From the NCBI GenBank assembly GCA_002751075.1, contig NAOQ01000180.1:1-64000 (forward strand): a stretch of 64,000 bases of DNA. The letters are read 5' to 3'. This document shows positions 43,653-64,000 of this stretch, piece by piece. Under the pieces are notes generated by a model that ran no database searches, was not told the DNA's origin, and saw nothing but the letters and a program-made list of their open reading frames with translations. How positions within the stretch are numbered: the first letter of the stretch is position 1; each line of letters starts with the position of its first letter. This stretch comes from Ichthyophonus hoferi (lineage: Eukaryota; Opisthokonta; Ichthyosporea; Ichthyophonida; Ichthyophonidae). The position numbers and the translations under genes were made by a program.

Positions 43653-45354
43653 ATTTATTAACATTTCTTAAATATTTTCATATAAAACAGTATGTATATA
43701 CATAATCATGTTGATTTGCAAGGACTATTTAAGCCATGGCCTATCATGCAATGTACTTATCTGTGACGTGCTTTGGGTTGTGAGCTGAAGGAATTACCGA
43801 GAATTAAACATGAAAAAACCCTGTATCTATTTACTGTTTGCCCATTATTATTACATATAGCATGACTATAATAGTTTAAGTCAGTTCTTATGTATTTACT
43901 ACCTGAAATAAAAGATGATTAGTTGAGTAATTTTTTAGTACTTAATTATAGTTGGTGTACGGTTGCTTTGTGGTTACACTTTACAAATGTGTAATACAGT
44001 TAGTATTATATTTCTTTTATTGCGAAATTTTGGGTTTAATTTTTGTTCAATATAGTATATTCATTATGTGCATAATGAATATACTATATATCCGTCAATT
44101 GCACTCGTATATGGATGCTAAATTTCTCCATAGTATTTTTATGACTAAGCTTTACCTGCAATTGATGGTGCTTGGTCATACACTCAATATATATACGTCT
44201 GTATTTATGTATGTGGCTTAAGCTTATTCCCCACTTAGGCCTGTTCGCAGCAAGTGTATTTTTTGTAGAGTTATCCTTACTTATCTAACATGGCTGTAAA
44301 CAATAAGATGAACATTAACACCTACTTGCAAGTTACTTATTACAAACTCAACAGGAACTTCTGACTTTTATCTGGAAGCCCAATTTCTTTAGGGGAAATG
44401 GATTGTAAATGTCTATGAAGCACTTTATGAGACGAGATAGAAAGTGCAATTATCCCCTATCGAAAGCTGTTGTTGTATACACAAATAATGTAATCACACC
44501 AGCCACCTGGCGTTAGCATGAGTGGCCACATGTAAATACAGTTTAAGATATGAAGTGCAGGTTTATTCCAGTTAATGCTGAGTCTTCACCGGATTTTAAC
44601 TTCAAGTTATAGCTTTTAGTTGCCCCGGGTAAATGTTTTTATAGAAGAGATAATCATCATATGTATTACCTTTGTATATTTATGTAACTTTGCAAATCAA
44701 TATTTTTATGGAGGTATGTCCAAGCAGTTCAGAAAAAAAATGATTATTTTGATATATATCAGAGACCTTTTGCAAGATTGATCATACACATTTTCTCTCT
44801 ACAGCTCATAATTGTTTTTATTTTCTGAAAGCATGACTCTTTTTCTCTTTCTCTTTTGACCTGGAATAGACTTGATGATTTCCCATATTACAAAATCGAT
44901 ACCATCATCACCGTTTCCCCATTATGACTCAGCATTTTTTTATGCTGATACACTGTAAAATATTATATTCAGAGGTCGCCAAATAAAAATAACCTAACCT
45001 TAAATCACCTTAAATCACGTAATAATTCAATATTTTTTATTAACACACTAATATGGAAATACGATATCCACTTATATTTAATATTTATATAATGGCTCAT
45101 ATTGGATTACAAAAAACGGTTCAATTGGATATGCCAATAAAATTAACTAAGCTTAAGTGAGCCAGCTGTCCTAATATAGACCTAATCTATATTTAAGTCT
45201 TAGAATATGCGAGTCATGCGAATTCAATCACATCTACATGTGAATAAACTGTAACATTTGAGAATGTTGTAGTTTACCTTACGCAGAGATATACCCTTAC
45301 CCCTAGAAGTTCTTTATTTAGCCATAAATGCTAGGTTATTATTAATAATATGTT
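43653..45354. other. Intergenic DNA between convergent genes, no gene seen
   Basis: AT-rich DNA between the 3' ends of GNPDA (+) and ANKRD16 (-). A direct CACCTTAAATCA duplication occurs near 45010. Nothing else was recognised. Confidence 0.5.
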
Positions 45355-54274
<8,920 letters not shown>

Positions 54275-54489
54275 TATGAACAAACCTATAAGATGCAAAT
54301 ACTACGTATAGTAGAACAATAACATAAACGCAGAAGTATGCATGTAAATCTATAGATCCAATACGTAGTCCACTGACCAATCAGAGAACATTCCTGGCAA
54401 ACTAATTAGCCGTACTTAAATTCGTATAACAAATTCCTTATCATTCTAATCTTATACCACAAAAAATACAATACACCAGTATAACAAAA

Positions 54490-54523
54490 TTCTTTGTAAA
54501 AGGGGATGGTGTTAAAAAACACC
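54490..54523 (-). terminator. Histone H2A 3' stem-loop and downstream element
   Basis: The reverse strand reads GGTGTTTTTTAACACC (54523-54508), a 6-bp stem with a 4-nt loop, then A-T and CCCCTTTTACAAAGAA. It lies 50 bases past the H2A stop. Confidence 0.85.
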
Positions 54524-54573
54524 AATAGTTTTAGCAAGCGAAAAACAAGTTGCAGTCAATTTAAGCCTCAAAT

Positions 54574-54975
54574 TTAAGCCTCGATATTCTTGGAACCCTT
54601 CTCAACCACCTTCTTGGGTAGGAGTACGGCGTGGATGTTGGGAAGAACACCTCCCTGGGCAATGGTCACATCACCAAGGAGTCTGTTCAACTCCTCATCG
54701 TTGCGGATGGCAAGCTGAAGGTGGCGAGGAATGATACGGCTCTTCTTGTTATCGCGGGCAGCGTTTCCAGCGAGCTCAAGAATTTCGGCAGCCAAATACT
54801 CGAGGACGGCAGCAAGGTACACGGGGGCACCAGCACCAACACGCTCGGCATAGTTTCCGCGGCGAAGAAGACGGTGAACGCGACCAACGGGGAACTGAAG
54901 TCCGGCCCTAGATGAACGAGACTTGGACTTGACGCCAGCGACCTTTCCCTTACCTCCTTTACCCTTTCCAGACAT
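54574..54975 (-). CDS. H2A: Histone H2A
   Basis: A single exon of 133 residues. H2A pairs with H2B in the nucleosome. The fold is intact: [39 protein letters not shown], acidic-patch residues in [11 protein letters not shown] and NDEELNRLL, and the docking segment [20 protein letters not shown]. The tail is lysine-rich at both ends. The C-terminus ([13 protein letters not shown]) lacks an SQ[E/D] motif, so this is a canonical rather than an H2A.X form. It is divergently paired with H4, whose ATG is 290 bases away. No intron is present, and the 3' end carries the stem-loop of replication-dependent histones. GC-rich, C-ending codons stand out from the surrounding DNA. Confidence 0.98.
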   Translation of the reverse strand: MSGKGKGGKGKVAGVKSKSRSSRAGLQFPVGRVHRLLRRGNYAERVGAGAPVYLAAVLEYLAAEILELAGNAARDNKKSRIIPRHLQLAIRNDEELNRLLGDVTIAQGGVLPNIHAVLLPKKVVEKGSKNIEA

Positions 54976-55577
<602 letters not shown>

Positions 55578-55621
55578 TTGTTTTGGATTTTCACTGTTAT
55601 CGAGCTTTGATATCTCAAATT

Positions 55622-55654
55622 GGTGTTTTTAAATACCAACCCCTTTTACAAAGA
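55622..55654 (+). terminator. Histone H4 3' stem-loop and downstream element
   Basis: GGTGTTTTTAAATACC (one G-U pair in the stem), then AACCCCTTTTACAAAGA. It starts 45 bases past the stop. Confidence 0.85.
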
Positions 55655-56038
55655 CTATTATCTGCTTCAAGTAGTGTTGATTAGTTGATTTTTTTTCCCG
55701 ACTAGACATGCTTTTTCTACTATTAGCAAGTATTTCAATTTTATGTACACCGACAGTATTATTATATATAATTCTGTGTATTAACACAACTCATATTACT
55801 TAACGTTTCAATAAATTGTATTTTAGAGTTTTAATAGCATAAATATATCCTTGAAAATAGCCCAACTTGGGATAATTATTCTCATGAGGTATATATAGCA
55901 GGTAGATTCAGAACTTTTGAAGTCTGTGTTGTCCAGTGTGTATTTATCTTGTACATATGTTATATATATATAAACCGCCAGTATTATTTTAGTTTGTTAG
56001 GTTTAATGCTAACGTGTAAGGACAGACTGGCTAATGTG

Positions 56039-56042
<4 letters not shown>

Positions 56043-56072
<30 letters not shown>
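56043..56072. repeat. (TA)n microsatellite
   Basis: About fourteen TA units in the H4-H3 spacer. The rest of 55655-57738 shows no gene. Confidence 0.85.
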
Positions 56073-56074
<2 letters not shown>

Positions 56075-56189
56075 CACTAATTACTATAACTTAAATGCAT
56101 TTTGATATACTTTTCATGCTAATTATTAAGATATTAATGTTTATTGATAATACGTAGCGGAGAAAATGCGTTGGTGATCAGTTTACCTA

Positions 56190-56325
56190 TATAGTTTGCG
56201 ATACAACTTATCATTTTCTATAATAATGTATATTGTTACAAGGTTACTCGTTTCACACTCATCTCAATAACAAAATATTGCTATAATGGCCGCGCAATGG
56301 GAAAAACAAGAGCCAAATCTAGCGC
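56190..56325 (+). repeat. Dispersed repeat family C
   Basis: TTACAAGGTTACTCGTTTCAC, then ATGGCCGCGCAATGGG, homologous to 53232-53345. With the reverse copy at 57325-57412 it brackets about 1.2 kb between H4 and H3. Confidence 0.55.
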
Positions 56326-57324
56326 AATATTCTGTCTGAAAACAATCTCCCAAACCTGAAAAACGTAGAAAATGATTTCTTTACGTGTTTAGCACCTTGT
56401 ACATGCAAAAACCAACTAGCGCAATTCCTCATCTGCCTCAATATTACTTTACATGATTTAGTTTATTCTTGTTTATGTAGTACATATTTTAGACAGACTG
56501 ACTTCTTAAAAGACACATTTGGTCAAAATATTTTTGACTGGTACTATATAATGGAGACATTTCGTACCACAAGTGTAATTATTTAAATGTTTGTGACTAT
56601 ACTCGTAATAAGTTAGTGTGCTATATTGTATCTAGTCTGCAAGTCTCTTAAAGCTCTAGTAGGCCTATTGTAAATACAGTTGATTAAAGATGGTAACCCC
56701 AGAGCATGGTACATAAATAACAACAGCTATAGTAATAGTACGTATCTATACAACCACGTCCATAAGTTGTATTAATCCGTCACTAGCTTGGCTTAACTGT
56801 GCAATATCTTTCCTCTAAAGTTAACTGATGACTTGCCATTAATAATATATATATAGAAGAACCGAGTAAACATAAGCAATCGTAATTGCTATTAAGATCA
56901 TGTAATTATAGTGATATAGAAAAATATCCAAAATAAGTATGTTTCTTTTGACGTAATATATAATAATTGATGTCTATAGATATTGCAAATTACTAGCTTC
57001 ACATTAGCATCCGGATAAATGCAAAACAAGTAGTCTTTCCATGACAAACCAATTGCAAGACTGCATATGGTATGTTGTAATACTTACCTCCATCCCCACC
57101 TATTAATTACGGAGAAGAAATTGGTCACATCATACCATGAAAGATTCTAAATTTTAACAGGCTTTGATAGTATAATAATACATTATATTACTTTTAAAAT
57201 GATAGTTACCATTACAAAAGTGTTTTTCCCATAATATAAGTACACAGACTTTTTTTTATACCAAATAAAATCCTAAAATTGTAGCGGTATAACATGTCCA
57301 TGTACTTATATACTAATAAATTTT

Positions 57325-57412
57325 AGTTACGATGAGTGAAACGAATTAGCTTATCATTATATATATAATTTGCAAAAAAATAGATGGGCACACAAATGTC
57401 AAGCTCCAACAG
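57325..57412 (-). repeat. Dispersed repeat family C, inverted copy
   Basis: The reverse strand reads GCCCATCTATTTTTTTGC, then GCTAATTCGTTTCACTCATC, the same order as the other family C copies. Confidence 0.55.
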
Positions 57413-57738
57413 TACATTATGTTACATTCAATATTATGCCAACACTACCATAAGAATTACTGTAATGTTATGCTTTCATCAAATTGCAAAAATTGCTCTA
57501 CTAAATTGTCTAAAAATGCATCCCTTTCCACAGCCTGGCGGGCTTAAAAAAATGTTTTGTTACAAATTTTACCGTGTTTCCATTAGCACTTTGAGCAACT
57601 GAGACAATATCCAAACTCTTATTATAACTAAACCATACGTATGTTTGTACTAGCTTTTAAAATAAAGTTTTCCGGTCTTACATAAAAAACTTAAACCGAA
57701 ATCCATACTAAAACACATAAAAACATTAGCAGAAAGAC

Positions 57739-57771
57739 TTCTTTGTAAAAGGGGTGGTGTTTAAAAACACC
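57739..57771 (-). terminator. Histone H3 3' stem-loop and downstream element
   Basis: The reverse strand reads GGTGTTTTTAAACACC (57771-57756), then A and CCCCTTTTACAAAGAA. It starts 35 bases past the stop. Confidence 0.85.
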
Positions 57772-57806
57772 AATTTTAAAGCTAACGCTAAATGGACGTC
57801 GCAAAT

Positions 57807-58503
<697 letters not shown>

Positions 58504-58857
58504 ATGGCTCCTAAGGAAGAGAAGAAGAACGTCCCTGCCGCCGCTGGCAAGCCCAAGGTCAACAGGAGGAAGAGCAGAAAGGAGAGTTACTCCGTGTACA
58601 TTTACAAGGTCCTCAAGCAGGTTCACCCCGACACTGGTATCTCCAGCAAGGCTATGTCTATTATGAACTCTTTTGTCAACGACATCTTCGAGCGCGTTGC
58701 CAGCGAGGCCTCTAAGCTCGCTATCTACAACAAGAAGTCTACCATCTCTTCACGCGAGATCCAGACTGCCGTCCGTCTCCTCCTCCCCGGTGAGCTCGCT
58801 AAGCACGCCGTGTCCGAGGGTACCAAGGCCGTTACCAAGTATACCTCCAACAAGTAA
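58504..58857 (+). CDS. H2B: Histone H2B
   Basis: A single exon of 117 residues. After a short basic tail the fold begins [21 protein letters not shown]. The C-terminus [20 protein letters not shown] and KYTSNK keeps the lysine that is ubiquitinated in other eukaryotes. The core is closer to animal H2B ([20 protein letters not shown], with [15 protein letters not shown]) than to fungal H2B. Divergent partner of H3, no intron, with a 3' stem-loop 29 bases after the stop. Confidence 0.99.
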   Translation: MAPKEEKKNVPAAAGKPKVNRRKSRKESYSVYIYKVLKQVHPDTGISSKAMSIMNSFVNDIFERVASEASKLAIYNKKSTISSREIQTAVRLLLPGELAKHAVSEGTKAVTKYTSNK

Positions 58858-58886
58858 ATGCTCTCCGTACCTCCATAAGGAAAATT

Positions 58887-58920
58887 GGTGTTTTATAACA
58901 CCACCCCCTTTTACAAAGAA
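58887..58920 (+). terminator. Histone H2B 3' stem-loop and downstream element
   Basis: GGTGTTTTATAACACC, then ACCCCCTTTTACAAAGAA, which also restores the ACCC that follows animal histone stem-loops. Confidence 0.88.
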
Positions 58921-60138
58921 TATTATATACCTATACCAATTTTATATATTTATTGTAGTTCCATAATAGGAAAATGGGAATTTTTTTTAAGATATTGATG
59001 AAGCAGTTATTATTTATATAAACAATTAGGTTTTTGTGTTACTGATCCGTGTAGTTTTTACATACAAGCATTTTAAGTATATTTGGATTTTGTAAGTATA
59101 AAAGAGGTTTATGCATAATGATATGTATGTGTCTCTGTTATTTAGTAATTTATACGTTATATCACATGCAGCCTTATTTATAAATTCTATTATGGAGTTG
59201 ATGGGGTTATTTGTCTCGGGGTGGGCTTTGATCTCTATAAGTGAACATTCTTTGAGAGTCGCTACTCCAATACTTCCGGTAGTGCTATTTTCTGTTGTAA
59301 ACCTATTGCTTTACAAGTCTTTTTTCTTGGTAAGTTAATTATGTGTGCACGCAACTAAACTTATTATTATATATCACATTTTGAAAATCACATGCCTAAT
59401 GCCTTCTTCCACGCCAAATTTTATTTAAGGAGCAGTTTAGGGGATGCAACTATATAATAAAATAAAAGTACAGCTGCATATTTAGCAAACCATGGTTATT
59501 TGTTTGTTGGCACACAACAACTTATTCACAATGTAGAAAATAGTGTAGCCTATTGTTTACATCCTTTAATATTATTTGTTATTGCTTGCTCTTTAAATAT
59601 TTGTTGTGTATTATTAATTAATGTTTTATCACATTTAATTAATAATATTTTTTATAAAGTCCTATGACCAATAGAAAGACTTATTTTATATTTATTTAGC
59701 GAGAGATAGAATCATTCCCAGATGAGATTGATCTATTTGACTTAAATTTCAAATCCTGTACAACATTTTAAAAAAATAAAAAAATATATCTATCTTAATA
59801 TCTGTATCAAGTCTTTTGGTTGGCCGCCAGAGTTAATAACCGCTAGATTTTATACTTGTATTTTTATAGAATCAACATTGTGCATTTTTACGTTTTAAAC
59901 CATAGGTGAGCAGATTACTATAATATCTATGGTAGTGTATAGGTTAGTCAATTGTTTTTAAACAAATTCGTGAACATACATTCCTAGAGTTGTTTTGTTG
60001 TAGCTCATAATCAATAACTACTGTATTACCATATAGCAGTATAGTTGCAGTTTACTTGCATAACATTATTATATAACTGTAACTATAACTATAATATGGC
60101 GTTACTATATAGTTATGTAATAGATACATAGTGCTGTC
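58921..60138. other. Intergenic DNA, no gene seen
   Basis: AT-rich. CTGATCCGTGTAG near 59042 resembles half of the histone promoter motif but has no gene next to it. A 75-codon hydrophobic frame near 59111-59338 has low-complexity composition and no flanking splice logic. Confidence 0.4.
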
Positions 60139-63100
60139 TTACGGTGAGTTATCCGTACTGGACCCTTCAAGGGTATGCAGTTTCTTATGCAAGTTTTCTA
60201 GCCTTAGTGTACCCATGCTAATATTCTCATCGATTTCTTTCAGTTGTTTCTTGACTGATCTTTCTTTTGCATCGATATTATTTTCATGAATCTGTGAGTG
60301 GGTTTTAGGGTAGGTAGAGTTAGTTGGATAGGGTTTGTTGAAAGAGAGAGAAAAAGAAAGGGAGTAGGGAAGGAATAGAAATACGTGAGAGAGAAAACAG
60401 GGAAAGGAAAAGGGAAAAAGGAAATGCAGTTGAATGTGTAGGACAGGGTGATGCTGCATAGTATATCAGAGAGCATGGTAGTCTGGGGTTGAGACATATT
60501 ATGCTATACTAGACTAGATCGTACTGTGCTATACCATACCTTACTATATCATACTACATACTGTGCTATACCATACCTTACTATATCATACTACATACTG
60601 TGCTATACCATACCTTACTATATCATACTACATTAGACTATACTATAAAATACTATACTCGACTATTCTATATCATACCATACCATACCATACTATACTA
60701 TACTATACTATACTATACTATACTATGCTTGACTATTCTATATCATACCACACTATACTACTCTATACCATATTATACTATACCACACTAGACTGCAATT
60801 CCTCCATCCCTCTCCCCTCTCTATACCCTCTACCCCAGGGTACACCTACCTTACGAATATTCAATAAGCTATTAAGGATATTAGTCTCCACCTGTATTGT
60901 TTTCTTTACTTCGGCTACTTGATCATTAAGGTCTATCTTCTCTTCCTGGTCAATAAAAACAGTACTGTTACTAAGTGATTGTTTTTTTATACCATTGTTT
61001 TGGTTGGAGTATTTCAGTGTTACTTACTCGGGAGCTGTAGGAGCTGAAATGCTTCAACAGTTTTTCTTTTCTTTGCCAAGCTTATCTTTTCCTCTCCCTA
61101 TTTTGCTTTATCTTAATCCTTCTCTCCCTCTCTCTCTCTATATATTGCTGCATCTCTTAGCATCGCACATTTTCCTCTATAAAAGCACACACATGTCTAT
61201 ATATATAAAGCTGTTTCTGCTGTATATATGTGTAAATGCAGGTATACCAAAATAATATAATACAACATGATATAAAAATATAATAATATGATATGTTCTA
61301 ATACAATACAATACAATACAAGATAATATAATATGTTCTAATATGATATAATATAATATAACAATATAACATAGTCTAATGTGATATAATGCAATATCAT
61401 GAAAAAAAACAATAGTGCCATTCAGGACATGACAATTTAACGCAATGTAATATATTCCAATGTAGTATAATATGATACAATAAAATATAATATAGCATAA
61501 CACTATTATTCAACACAATACAATATAATAAAATAAACTATACTCCAATAATGCCCATATAGCATAGTAAACCAATTCATATATATATATATATGTTATA
61601 GTTGTATACATACAGTCGAATCCGGATTGGCACACACAGCCTTCCAACCTAGGGGTGACGCTGGACGAATCAAAAGATTGGGTGGTCCCATCTTACCCTG
61701 GAGGCCCAATGACTATTGAGTGTGTAGACAGCCCCTCCAATCATTATCTTCTATACACTGATTATAATATGTCGAATTGGCCTAGAGTTTTAACTATAAA
61801 AGAGTACCAATAGTAGTACGCTAGCAAATTGTCCTACAAATTTAAATACCTCATTAACTCAAATATCTAACTAATGACATGAAATCTCTTATAAATTAGC
61901 TAATAAGCTTATAGTCTAATTTTTAATTCTTTCACTGTTTGCCTTGATATTTCCATTTTTGTGCATACTATCTTGTATAAAGCAATAGAGCTGGCCAATC
62001 TAACTATAAAGTATAAACATTAAATCCCATATATTCTTTCCATATTAACGTGGCATACTATTTTCGTTGATAAACCTCTTTCCCCTTCTTTTTTTACTTA
62101 GGCATATGGACCTATATCCTTAAGCCTCGGCTATATTCCATTCTTACCTTATTAAACACAGTCAAATTTTGTTTTGATGGTTTAGTTAATAAGGATTTAA
62201 TAGCCAGAATACAGTGAGATAGTCCATAGATAAGTATATACAAAGAGAAAACATATATATATATATACAGATAGAGATAAAGAGAGATACAGATAGAGAT
62301 AGAGAGATAGCCCTTAACCTTACCAAACTATTTCTCAGATTACTCCTTCTTCTAAAAGTTCCTTTTATAGTCAGACTTCGACTCGTTCCTATTGGATGAA
62401 TAAATTCATTAGGAAATATTAAAAGTTAGGATATTTTAAAAAAGAATGATGAGTGGTGAATATACCGTATATATATTTCATATTTATGTTTAGTATAAAG
62501 GTATGTATTATGTGTATAATGTAGACTTCTTTTTATGTCTTATCATCTTATCAAGTATGATAATATGTATGATAGTATGACAGTATGATAAGATGGTAGT
62601 ATGATAGTATGATAGTATAACAGTATGATAGGATGGTAGTATGGTAGTATGATAGTATAATAGTATGGTAGTATAATAGTATAGTAGTATGGTAGTATGG
62701 TAGTATGATAGTATGATAATATGATAGTATGTATAAATATATGTATAATATATACGTATTATAATATGATAGTACGATAGTATGTGTGTAGGTATATATA
62801 CATGTATGTATGTATGTATGTATGTATGTATGTGTGTATGTGTGTATGACAGTATGGCAGTATGATGGCACGATGGTATGTATGTTACACCATGCTACCC
62901 CTACATACCTTCCCCTTTCAGCCTATTGACCCTATCGAGCCACATGGCTCTCTCTATATCATTCTTCATAAGAAACAGGTACACGTGTACACGGGTAGGT
63001 CCCGTGACCTTCATTTCCACAGGGTACAAATAGTTGGCTGTGAGGGAATGGTTTAGGATATAGTATATAGTAGGGTATAGTATAGTAGGATATAGTATAG

Positions 63101-63593
63101 TAAGGTATAGTATGTTGTATTATAATATGAAAGGATGTAGTATACTAAGTTATAGTAGTATATTATAATACACTAGGCTATAGTATAATATACATGTAAA
63201 TACATATACATAAACACATATATACATACACACATACACACACACACATACATACATATATAAATATACACATACATATATATATATAAATATAAACACA
63301 CATACATACGTATACACATACTTACACACACATGCATACACATATATATATACATACGTACATAAATACATGCATTCATATAAACAATATAAACATATAT
63401 ACGGATAGATAGATACACATAAATACATATATATTCATGTATACGTGGGCCTAATTATATAGTTACATAATTAACATTGAAGCTTACCATTGGCCTCACT
63501 AATAGCCTGTACCCGAATGCAATCACTCGTAGTATCTGCTATGGAGAGTTCAAATTCATGAAGAGGACAGTCAAATCTGTACTGATAGTTGAT
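60139..63593 (-). CDS. PH-domain and coiled-coil protein, C-terminal exons (partial)
   Basis: Five exons join in phase: 63593-63488, 62953-62909, 61660-61614, 60945-60850 and 60291-60139 (stop TAA), giving the last 148 residues. The first two form the end of a pleckstrin-homology fold: a strand pair (HEFELSIADTTSDCIRVQAI), then the C-terminal helix SEANERAMWLDRVNRL with the near-invariant Trp. A Cys/Pro linker (ASPLGWKAVCANPDST) follows. The last two exons are heptad-like helix (NDQVAEVKKTIQVETNILNS and RSVKKQLKEIDENISMG). PH domains usually bind phosphoinositides or partner proteins. The N-terminal part lies beyond the right edge, so I cannot name the family. Introns are packed with microsatellites. 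Confidence 0.65.
60560..60790. repeat. (TATAC/TACCA)n minisatellite
   Basis: Includes three near-identical copies of CTGTGCTATACCATACCTTA with 42-base spacing, then TATAC pentamers. Intronic to the PH gene. Confidence 0.85.
61255..61545. repeat. TATAA/ACAAT low-complexity repeat
   Basis: Imperfect AATATAATAC-type pentamers in a PH-gene intron. Confidence 0.75.
62555..62880. repeat. (TAGTATGA)n and (TGTA)n minisatellite
   Basis: Octamer-like GATAGTATGATAGTAT units run into TATG tetramers just before a PH-gene exon. Confidence 0.9.
63060..63430. repeat. TATAG and (CATA)n repeats
   Basis: GTATAGTATAG units, then a long purine-pyrimidine alternating CACATA/TACA tract. Confidence 0.9.
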
Positions 63594-64000
63594 CTACATT
63601 CATTTTAATATGGTTAATGTAAGAATAGAGACCAATAGAATTTCTTTGTTTAGATATCTACATATTTATTTCAAATTTTTTTAACTAAAGATATTCACCT
63701 TTGCTTGGTGTCCTAGTCAATTGCAAGACATAATAATTTTAATAGTTAACTGACGGAAATATAGATAGGTGTTTGTATGAATATAATAATTAAGGATAAA
63801 TAGGGTAAGGTATATGAGATGATATGGTCAATACAAAGGGGTGTAGAAAGAGAATATAGAATAAAAAAAATGATATATATAGAGAGAGAGAGATAGAGAG
63901 ACACACACAGACCAAAAATGTTTCAAAGAGGCTATAGAGCCAGAGGAAAGGAATGGTACAGGGAGGTCCGTGTATAATATAATATAATATAATATAATAT
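63594..64000. other. PH-gene intron to right edge
   Basis: I saw no further exon with consistent borders. The window ends in TATAA repeats. Confidence 0.4.

Noticed and set aside
54631-54915. Open frames opposite H2A, and similar ones opposite H4, H3 and GNPDA
   Set aside because: Shadows of GC-rich coding exons on the other strand.
61571-61813. 81-codon open frame on the plus strand with protein-like text (SNPDWHTQPSNLGVTLDES)
   Set aside because: Its first part is the complement of the 47-base reverse-strand exon at 61614-61660, whose phase fits the PH gene exactly. There is no ATG or acceptor partner on the plus strand.

Overview
This window is nuclear DNA from an AT-rich, intron-rich eukaryote. 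Genes are split by many GT-AG introns and one GC-AG intron. Intergenic DNA is about 70% A+T and full of ATT/TATA microsatellites and decayed transposons. There are two assembly gaps. The four core histones, an ANKRD16-type ankyrin protein, a DYRK1-type kinase and an ELMO-domain protein all read most like animal proteins, and the histone genes end in an animal-style 3' stem-loop. I infer a unicellular relative of animals, perhaps an ichthyosporean. That placement is a guess from sequence character only.

Layout. 1-2849 (+): C-terminal exons of COG1, a Golgi tethering subunit. 2850-8062: repeats, a complete 5S rRNA gene (6142-6259, -) with a stray 5S 3' fragment beside it, and a candidate two-exon gene for a 67-residue Cys-containing protein (6562-6884, -). 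8063-14290 (-): a DYRK1-class kinase in 11 coding exons. 14300-18427: intergenic, with a CpG-richer patch. 18428-21241 (+): an ELMO-domain (ELMOD) protein in three exons. 21242-25692: repeat remnants. 25693-26202 (-): an intronless small SET-domain protein. 26203-42265: an old transposon graveyard holding a roughly 7 kb degraded Ty1/copia element (30410-37452), pieces of a second LTR element and other repeats. 42266-43652 (+): glucosamine-6-phosphate deaminase in three exons. 45355-54274 (-): an ANKRD16 orthologue that I assembled from 12 small exons. 54490-58920: a core histone cluster of two divergent pairs, H2A/H4 and H3/H2B. 60139-63593 (-): the 3' five exons of a PH-domain plus coiled-coil protein that continues past the right edge.

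The protein genes are mostly unlinked housekeeping functions: Golgi transport, kinase signalling, Arf-family regulation, amino-sugar catabolism, a translation-quality factor and chromatin. The one clear functional unit is the histone cluster. Its two pairs share promoter motifs, and all four genes end in the same 16-nt stem-loop followed by a CCCCTTTTACAAAGA-like element. This implies coordinated, replication-dependent 3'-end processing. I saw no CRISPR array, prokaryotic operon or confident tRNA.
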